From: PALSA-505 sp036496025
GTDB taxonomy: Bacteria; Actinomycetota; Actinomycetes; Streptosporangiales; Streptosporangiaceae
Assembly: GCA_036496025.1 (NCBI GenBank)
Contig: DASXLW010000183.1
Span: 1-39,001 of the forward strand
Reading direction: 5' to 3'
Length of the DNA stretch: 39,001 nt
Below, in pieces: positions 33,386-39,001 of the stretch. Within the stretch, counting starts at the first letter, position 1. The number at the start of each line of letters is the position of its first letter. The notes under the pieces are model-generated. The model did no database searches, was not told the origin of the DNA, and saw only the letters and a program-made list of their open reading frames with translations. A program made the position numbers and the translations under genes.

Positions 33386-34620
33386 CTGGAGAACTCGGCC
33401 AGAGTGCGCTCGGCCTCTGCGAGCCAGGCCCGCCGGGCGGACAGCGCGTCGGCCGCCTGCTGTTCTGCCTTGGCGTCGCCGCTCGCCTGCGCCTGGGCCA
33501 GCTGCTTCTCGAGCTGGTCGATGGCCGCTCTGATCTGGGCCACGGTTCCCTGCGCCCGGGCCAGAGCCTCCGGATTGGACCGCCGCCACTGCGTGTCTTC
33601 GGCCTGGCGCAGCGCGTCTTCCACCCGGCGCAGGCCGGATTCCAGCCGTTCCCGCGCGTCGCGCGGCACCGGGCCGGCCTTCTCCCACCTCTCCTGAATG
33701 GACCGCATCGCGATGCGGGCGGCGCGCAGGTCGGTGGCCGGCAGCAACGCCTCGGCCTCGGCCAGCAGCTGGGTCTTGACCTCGGCGTGCTCGCGGAGCT
33801 CGGCCTCCTTCGCCGAGTACACGGCCGTACGCGCCTGGAAGAACTGGTCCTGGGCGGCCTTGAACCGGCCCCACAGGGCTTCCTCGTCGGCCCGGCCCGC
33901 CCGGCCGGCTTCCTTCCAGGACCGCATTAGATCCCGGAACGCGCTCGCCGTGGGTCCCCAGTCGGTCGAGGAAGCGAGCTCCTCGGCCTGGCCGCAGAGC
34001 TTCTCCTTGCGGATCTTGGCGGACTCCCGTTCGCCCTCGAGCCCCGCGAAGTACGCCTTGCGCCGTTTGGTGAACGCGTTACGGGCGGCAGAAAAGCGCT
34101 TCCACAACGCCGTCTCGACCGCCCGGTCGCCGTGCGGCGCGGCCTTCCATTCCTCGAGCAGCTGGCGCATCCGCTCGCCGCTGATTTTCCAGTGCGTCGC
34201 TTCGGTCACGATCCGCTCGGCCTCGGCGACGATCCGCTCCTTGATCTCCCTGGCATCGGCCCTCGCCTGCTCCCGCGCGGCCCTGGCCTCTTCGCGCCGA
34301 TGATCAACCTGCTCGCTGAGCACCTGCAGGCGCGCCTGCAGCCCGTCCAGGTCGCCCACCGCCCGGGCGTCCTTCACGCTGACCTGCAGTCGCTCGATGG
34401 TCGACTGCGCCTGGGCGGGGGACAGGTCGGTGGTCGCGATCCGCTGTTCGATGAGGGTGACCTCGGTTTCCAGCGCCGCGAACTTGCGCTGGAAGAAGGC
34501 CAGGGCCTCGTCCGGGCTGCCCGCCTGCCATGAGCCGATCTCTCGCTCGCCCTCGGCGGTGCGCACGAAAACCGTGCCGTCCTCGTCTACCCGGCCCCAC
34601 GGATCACTGGCGGTGCTCAC
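33382..34620 (-). CDS. DUF349 domain protein
   Basis: The GTG at 34620 has AGGAGG 6 bp upstream and gives 412 residues, nearly all helix. At least three DUF349 repeats are visible, each W-K-x-A...E...L-W-x-R-F-x-A-A-x-x-x-F...R (about residues 170-210, 240-280 and a degenerate one at 310-350). The rest is coiled coil rich in Ala, Glu and Arg. DUF349 proteins are common next to rel in actinobacteria; some relatives elsewhere are linked to nucleic-acid or ribosome functions, but no role is fixed. It is probably cotranscribed downstream of the PPIase gene (68 bp). Confidence 0.85.
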   Translation of the reverse strand: MSTASDPWGRVDEDGTVFVRTAEGEREIGSWQAGSPDEALAFFQRKFAALETEVTLIEQRIATTDLSPAQAQSTIERLQVSVKDARAVGDLDGLQARLQVLSEQVDHRREEARAAREQARADAREIKERIVAEAERIVTEATHWKISGERMRQLLEEWKAAPHGDRAVETALWKRFSAARNAFTKRRKAYFAGLEGERESAKIRKEKLCGQAEELASSTDWGPTASAFRDLMRSWKEAGRAGRADEEALWGRFKAAQDQFFQARTAVYSAKEAELREHAEVKTQLLAEAEALLPATDLRAARIAMRSIQERWEKAGPVPRDARERLESGLRRVEDALRQAEDTQWRRSNPEALARAQGTVAQIRAAIDQLEKQLAQAQASGDAKAEQQAADALSARRAWLAEAERTLAEFSS

Positions 34621-34688
34621 CCGCGACCTCCTGCCCCGCTGGCTGCTGCCGGACGGCCGGCTATCCGGCCTGGTTCCCGGACCTGCAC

Positions 34689-35564
34689 TCAGTAACTGCT
34701 GATCTTGACTCGCTCGATCGTGACCTTCTTCAAGGGCTTTCCTCCGCCGGCCGGATTGCTGTTGTCGTTGCCAGCTTCGGCTACTTTCCTGACGATATCC
34801 AGACCCTTGACGACGACGCCAAACGGCGTGTAATTGGGCTGCAGCCCGCCCTCCCCGGCATACACGATGAAGAACTGGCTGCCGTTGGTGCCCGGCCCGG
34901 CGTTGGCCATGGCCAGGGTGCCAGACGGGTACTTCGCTCCCGCGGTGTTCTCGTTGGCGAACTTGTACCCGGGGCCTCCGCTGCCGGTCCCGGTGGGGTC
35001 GCCGCACTGCAGCACGTAGATGCCGCTGTTCACGAGCCGGGGACAGGGGGTGTTGTTGAAGTACCCCTTCTTGGCCAGGAACACGAACGAGTTGACGGTG
35101 CAGGGCGCCCGGCTATTCAGCAGGTCGACGACCGCGGTGCCCTGATTGGTCACGATCGTCGCCTGGCTCTTGGCCGAGGAGTCGGGCTTGGCCGGCGGCT
35201 TGCCGACATTGCGCGCCGCGGGCGGGTTCGGCGCATAGGTGCAGTGCGTCGTGGGCGCCGTCTTCGGGGCACCCTTGGGCACCGTGGCCAGCGGGGTCGC
35301 CGGCGGAAGTGTCCCCTTCGACGGGGAAGGGGAAGAAGACGGGGACGCGCTGGTCGCGGGCTTGGACGTGGCGGCCGCCGAAGGTTTGGACGAGCTCACC
35401 CCGAACAAGAAGTAGCCTCCGACCGCGATGGCCACCACGGCGACCGCGGAGCCCGCGATCGCGGTTCGCTGCCGGATCTTGTGATGACGCTCCACGCGGC
35501 GCTGCTGCTGACGCTCGAACCGCTCGCGAGCCAGCTTGCGCTGGCGTTCCTTGCTGCCCGACAC
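34689..35564 (-). CDS. Membrane-anchored cyclophilin-type peptidyl-prolyl isomerase-like protein
   Basis: I start at the GTG at 35564 (AGGAAGG upstream), giving 291 residues that begin S-G-S-K-E-R-Q-R-K-L-A-R-E like relatives. A basic cytosolic segment precedes one membrane helix (about 42-58), then a Ser/Pro/Thr/Lys-rich extracytoplasmic linker, then a cyclophilin domain (about 140-290). The domain keeps an Arg (C-P-R-L-V-N-S-G), L-Q-C-G-D and S-Q-F-F-I, but the loop that carries His before V-F-G in active cyclophilins reads N-Y-T-P-F-G, and the active-site Trp is not evident. Three Cys in the domain may bond outside the cell. Isomerase activity is therefore uncertain. Confidence 0.85.
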   Translation of the reverse strand: MSGSKERQRKLARERFERQQQRRVERHHKIRQRTAIAGSAVAVVAIAVGGYFLFGVSSSKPSAAATSKPATSASPSSSPSPSKGTLPPATPLATVPKGAPKTAPTTHCTYAPNPPAARNVGKPPAKPDSSAKSQATIVTNQGTAVVDLLNSRAPCTVNSFVFLAKKGYFNNTPCPRLVNSGIYVLQCGDPTGTGSGGPGYKFANENTAGAKYPSGTLAMANAGPGTNGSQFFIVYAGEGGLQPNYTPFGVVVKGLDIVRKVAEAGNDNSNPAGGGKPLKKVTIERVKISSY

Positions 35565-35778
35565 CCGTGCTGCCTTCCTGCTCGGTGTCCTGTTCATTCT
35601 GCGCGATCGATGAAACTTCGCGAATCGTACCTGGGCCATGACGGTTGCGCCGCGTTCGTTACCTGTTCGGTAACCTGGCAGCGAAACGGCCGGGCGCGCG
35701 GCGCCATCACTGCCGCGCTGCGCCTGCCGCGGCGAACCCGCGCGGGGCCCGGCGGGCGTTCCACCAGAGAGGACGACC

Positions 35779-36537
35779 GTGTTCGTCGCCGGGTTCCCCG
35801 CAGGAGCGTTCGGGACAAACTGCTTTGTGGTCTCGCCCGGTGCGGGCGAGGAATGCTTGATCATCGACCCGGGGCAGGACGCCGAGGCGGGAATCGAGGA
35901 CATCCTGGCCCGGCACCGGCTGCGCCCTGTTGCGGTGCTGCTCACGCACGGGCACATCGACCACATCTGGTCCGTCGTGCCGGTCTGCGGCGCGAAGAAC
36001 ATCCCGGCCTACATTCACCCGGCGGACCGGGCGCTGCTCAGCGACCCGGCCCGCGGCTTCCCGGCCGGCGTGGCCGAGCAGCTGCTCGGCGGCCTGACGT
36101 TCACCGAGCCCGATGACGTCGCCGAGCTCGCCGACGGGGCCACGCTGTCGCTGGCCGGCCTGGAGTTCATCGTGGACCACGCGCCCGGACACACGCCGGG
36201 CTCGGTCACGTTCCGGCTGCCCGCCATTGGCCCGGCCGGGCCCGGGGCGGCCGGCGGGGACCTGGCGGCCGCCGCCCGGGCTGACGGCGAGCCGGTCCTG
36301 TTCTCCGGCGACCTGCTGTTCGCGGGCTCGATCGGCCGCACCGACCTGCCCGGCGGGGACTACCCGGCGATCCTGGACAGCCTGGCCCGGGTGTGCTTGC
36401 CGCTGCCGGACGAGACCGTGGTGCTATCCGGGCACGGGCCGGCGACTACGATCGGCGCCGAACGCGCATCCAATCCGTTCCTGGCACCGCTGGCCGAGCG
36501 CCCCACCCAGGGCGACACGGCGGCCGAGAAGGGCTGA
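35779..36537 (+). CDS. Metallo-beta-lactamase fold hydrolase (glyoxalase II-like)
   Basis: A 252-residue hydrolase of the MBL superfamily. The metal motif H-x-H-x-D-H is H57-G-H59-I-D61-H62. Further ligands are in H-A-P-G-H-T-P-G-S-V and F-S-G-D-L-L-F, and the last His in S-G-H-G-P. The fold and motif set are those of glyoxalase II-like thioesterases; the substrate is unknown. The GTG start has AGAGGA upstream. In many actinobacteria hisS follows this gene; here aspS follows after 6 bp instead. The 214 bp upstream hold no gene and carry the divergent promoters with the PPIase gene. Confidence 0.88.
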   Translation: MFVAGFPAGAFGTNCFVVSPGAGEECLIIDPGQDAEAGIEDILARHRLRPVAVLLTHGHIDHIWSVVPVCGAKNIPAYIHPADRALLSDPARGFPAGVAEQLLGGLTFTEPDDVAELADGATLSLAGLEFIVDHAPGHTPGSVTFRLPAIGPAGPGAAGGDLAAAARADGEPVLFSGDLLFAGSIGRTDLPGGDYPAILDSLARVCLPLPDETVVLSGHGPATTIGAERASNPFLAPLAERPTQGDTAAEKG

Positions 36538-36543
36538 GTTCGC

Positions 36544-38304
36544 ATGATCCGAACCCGCGAAGCAGGGGGACTGCGCGCGTCGGACGCCGGCCAGCAGGTC
36601 ACGCTGGCCGGCTGGGTGGCGCGCCGCCGCGACCACGGCGGGGTGGTCTTCATCGACCTGCGGGACGCGAGCGGGGTGGCCCAGGTCGTGCTGAGGGAGG
36701 AAGACCTGGCGCACGATCTGCGGGCCGAGTACTGCGTGCGGGTGGCCGGCGAGGTGCGGCGCAGGCCCGCGGGCAATGAGAACCCCGAGCTGCCCACCGG
36801 CGATATCGAGGTCAGTGCCACCGACGTGGAAGTGCTCAGTGAGAGCGCGCCGCTGCCGTTCCCGATTGAGGGCGCCGCGGACCTGAACGAGGACGTGCGG
36901 CTGCGCTACCGCTACCTGGACATCAGGCGCGCCGAGATGGCCGAGGCGCTCCGGATCCGGTCCCGGGCGGCGTACCTGACCTCCGAGGTGATGCGCGCGG
37001 CCGGCTTCGTCCAGGTGGAGACGCCGGACCTGACCAAGTCCACGCCGGAGGGGGCGCGGGACTTCCTGGTCCCGGCGCGGCTGCGGCCGGGCCACTGGTA
37101 CGCGCTGCCGCAGTCGCCCCAGCTGTTCAAGCAACTGCTCATGGTGGGCGGGATCGAGCGCTACTACCAGCTCGCGCGGTGCTTCAGGGACGAGGACTTC
37201 CGGGCCGACCGGCAGCCGGAGTTCACCCAGATCGACATCGAGATGAGCTTCGTCAGCCGGGAAGACGTGATCGAGCTCGCTGAGGAACTGGTCGGACGGC
37301 TGTGGGCGGAGATCGCCGGCTACCAGGTGCCGAGGCCGATCCCGCAGCTGACCTACGCCGAGGCGATGCGGCGGTTCGGGTCGGACAAGCCGGACCTGCG
37401 GTTCGGCTGCGAGTTGGTCGACCTGACCGAGTTCTTCGCCGAGACCGGCTTCGGGGTGTTCCAGGCCCCGTACGTGGGAGCGGTCGTGATGCCCGGAGGG
37501 GCCGGCCAGAGCCGGCGCGAGCTTGACGGCTGGCAGGACTGGGCCCGCTCGCGCGGCGCGCGGGGCCTGGCCTACGTGCTCATCGACGCCGAGGGCAACG
37601 TCTCGTCGTCCGGCCCGGTCGCCCGGCACCTGTCCGAGGCCGAGCGATCGGGGCTGCCGTCGGCGACAGGCACGGCCCCGGGGGACTGCGTGTTCTTCGC
37701 CGCGGGCCCCCCCGAGGCCGCCCGGTCGCTGCTGGGCGCGGCCAGGCTGGAGATCGCCCGCCGCTGCGACCTGATCGACCGGTCGGCGTGGGCGTTCACC
37801 TGGGTGGTGGACGCGCCCATGTTCGAGGATGACGGCAGCGGCGGCTGGACGGCCGTGCACCACCCGTTCACCGCGCCGCTGCCCGAGTGGGCGGACAAGT
37901 TCGCCGACTCCCCGGAGAGCGCACTGGCCGATGCGTACGACATCGTGTGCAACGGCAACGAGATCGGCGGCGGGTCGATCCGTATCTACCGGGCTGATAT
38001 GCAGCGCAAGGTGTTCGACGTGATCGGGCTGTCGGCCGAGGAGGCGGCGGCGCAGTTCGGCTTCTTGCTGGAAGCGTTCAAATACGGACCGCCGCCGCAC
38101 GGCGGCATCGCGTTCGGCTGGGACCGGGTGGTAGCCCTGCTGGCCGGCAAGGACACCATCCGCGACGTGATCGCGTTCCCCAAGGCCGCCTCTGGCCTGG
38201 ACCCGCTCACCGGCGCCCCCACGCCCATCACCCCCGCCCAGCGCCGCGAGGCAGGCATCGACGTCATCCCCGGCCAAGACGCCGCCCCCGCCCCGCCCGG
38301 GTAA
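36544..38304 (+). CDS. aspS: Aspartyl-tRNA synthetase, non-discriminating type (Asp/Asn)
   Basis: A class II synthetase of 586 residues, typical bacterial size. It has the OB anticodon-binding domain (1-105), motif 2 in F-R-D-E-D-F-R-A-D-R-Q-P-E-F-T-Q-I-D, Q-S-P-Q-L-F-K-Q-L-L, the GAD insertion (about 290-410) and motif 3 G-G-I-A-F-G-W-D-R-V. Residue H31 (R-R-R-D-H-G-G) and G77 (P-A-G-N-E-N) match the positions that mark non-discriminating enzymes, which also charge tRNA-Asn with Asp for later amidation by GatCAB. It starts 6 bp after the MBL gene and is likely cotranscribed. The stop codon lies in a tandem repeat. Confidence 0.96.
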   Translation: MIRTREAGGLRASDAGQQVTLAGWVARRRDHGGVVFIDLRDASGVAQVVLREEDLAHDLRAEYCVRVAGEVRRRPAGNENPELPTGDIEVSATDVEVLSESAPLPFPIEGAADLNEDVRLRYRYLDIRRAEMAEALRIRSRAAYLTSEVMRAAGFVQVETPDLTKSTPEGARDFLVPARLRPGHWYALPQSPQLFKQLLMVGGIERYYQLARCFRDEDFRADRQPEFTQIDIEMSFVSREDVIELAEELVGRLWAEIAGYQVPRPIPQLTYAEAMRRFGSDKPDLRFGCELVDLTEFFAETGFGVFQAPYVGAVVMPGGAGQSRRELDGWQDWARSRGARGLAYVLIDAEGNVSSSGPVARHLSEAERSGLPSATGTAPGDCVFFAAGPPEAARSLLGAARLEIARRCDLIDRSAWAFTWVVDAPMFEDDGSGGWTAVHHPFTAPLPEWADKFADSPESALADAYDIVCNGNEIGGGSIRIYRADMQRKVFDVIGLSAEEAAAQFGFLLEAFKYGPPPHGGIAFGWDRVVALLAGKDTIRDVIAFPKAASGLDPLTGAPTPITPAQRREAGIDVIPGQDAAPAPPG

Positions 38305-38368
38305 CGCCGCCCGCGCCCCCCCGGGTGACGCCGCCCGCGCCTCGCCGGGTGACGCCGCCTGCCTGCAC
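38297..38368 (+). repeat. 24-bp tandem repeat, three copies, spanning the aspS stop
   Basis: Units run 38297-38320, 38321-38344 and 38345-38368, each beginning CCGGGT(A/G)ACGCCGCC. Units 1 and 2 differ at three positions; the third diverges in its last third. The aspS TAA lies in unit 1, and because the period is a multiple of three each later unit has TGA at the same in-frame place. Confidence 0.85.
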
Positions 38369-38424
38369 CCGTCAACGCGGAGCGTTGGGACTGCCATAGC
38401 GCTACCGACGCTCTGCGGCCACGA

Positions 38425-39001
38425 CTACAGCCAGCCGGACACCACCGAGCAGTCCGCCGAGCACAGCTTGGGCCGTCCGACCCAGCCGCGCCGCACCAGC
38501 ACCCGCGCCAGCTCGCCCGCCGTGCGGCACGGGTACGCGGTCACGTCGGACCAGCCGTACCGCAGCGTCACGCCACCATCCGCCGCCGCGGCGTTGTCCC
38601 TCCGGATGTCCCGCCAGCGCGCATCGTCGCGATGGGCTAGTCGCCCATCGAGCTCGACCATCACCTGGCATCGCGGGTAGAAGGCATCCCGGTACTCGGT
38701 GCGTCGGCCGCGGATCACGCGCACCTGGCGGCAGGCCCGGGGCAGGCAGTGCGCCCGCTCCACATCCCGGAAGTAGCGGAACTCCAGCACGCTGTGCAGG
38801 CCGCCATCCGGATCAGCCAGCACGGGAGCGAGCAGCTCGCGCCAGCGCAGCCTGCCCCGCGCCCGGGGACGGGCCGGATCCGTCGTCCGGCCGGCACGGT
38901 GAGGTGCAGCGGGCCCCTGGGCCGGTCGATGAGATGAGCCAACTCCGCCGCGCTCTGATGGCTGAGCATGGCCCCGCGGCCGCCCCGCAGCACCGCTGCC
39001 C
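38425..39001 (-). pseudogene. Broken DUF559-type endonuclease-like gene (cut by window end)
   Basis: Reading leftward, one frame (38993 to about 38860) encodes L-R-G-G-R-G-A-M-L-S-H-Q-S-A-A-E-L and H-L-T-V-P-A-G-R-R, the AbiEi-like middle part of a common actinobacterial protein. A second frame then encodes L-R-W-R-E-L-L, R-D-V-E-R-A-H, Y-R-D-A-F-Y-P and V-M-V-E-L-D-G-R-L-A-H, the DUF559 (Vsr-like nuclease) C-terminus, ending at 38425. Between them roughly 80-100 expected residues are missing and the frame shifts (near 38840-38870). A short standalone nuclease from about 38823 could still be translated. The 5' end lies outside the window. Confidence 0.6.

Overview
The window is high-GC DNA from an actinobacterium. 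Genes are tightly packed, GTG starts are frequent, and translationally coupled ATGA/GTGA overlaps are common. It carries phosphatidylinositol mannoside genes (pgsA, patA-like, pimA), an Eis-type acetyltransferase, a mycobacterial-type SOS box and long Ala/Pro/Ser-rich protein tails. The gene order thrS-HIT-pgsA-acyltransferase-pimA-pdxS-pdxT-yebC-ruvCAB-yajC-secDF-apt-rel-DUF349-PPIase-MBL is the conserved actinobacterial core block. A filamentous actinomycete, perhaps of the Streptosporangiales or a related order, is a guess from overall flavour only.

Positions 1-7907 are accessory. They hold a PRC-barrel protein, a tiny hydrophobic protein, two divergent DUF1990-type genes, a stretch of gene wreckage (recombinase helix-turn-helix remnant, 3' end of a nickel/cobalt transporter, frameshifted 3' end of a cation/proton antiporter), a small conserved protein, glutaminase, an LtrA membrane protein, a secreted beta-rich protein and a GNAT acetyltransferase.

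Positions 7990-14131 hold a saccharopine-dehydrogenase-like reductase, divergent threonyl-tRNA synthetase, a HIT hydrolase, and a converging EF-G paralogue. Positions 14305-17602 are a coupled phosphatidylinositol/PIM operon ending in a LemA-like membrane protein and a strong hairpin. A secreted protein of unknown role (17640-18410) is divergent from the vitamin B6 genes pdxS-pdxT, which are coupled to yebC and followed by an Eis-like acetyltransferase. A perfect LexA-type palindrome precedes ruvC-ruvA-ruvB. Then come yajC-secD-secF-apt and the bifunctional (p)ppGpp enzyme rel.

After rel, an ArsR-type regulator and a peptide deformylase gene share a 90-bp divergent promoter with two identical TTTGCAAA palindromes. 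This pair looks inserted into the otherwise conserved block. A DUF349 coiled-coil protein, a membrane-anchored cyclophilin-like protein, a metallo-beta-lactamase hydrolase and a non-discriminating-type AspRS follow. hisS, usual next to the hydrolase, is absent. The window ends in a broken DUF559-type gene.

The points most worth a second look are the ArsR/def switch, the SOS box at ruvCAB, the large low-complexity expansions in the Sec accessory proteins, tandem duplications carrying stop codons at two gene ends, and the decayed transporter cluster. I found no CRISPR array, rRNA, tRNA or intact mobile element, and no clearly novel multi-gene system.
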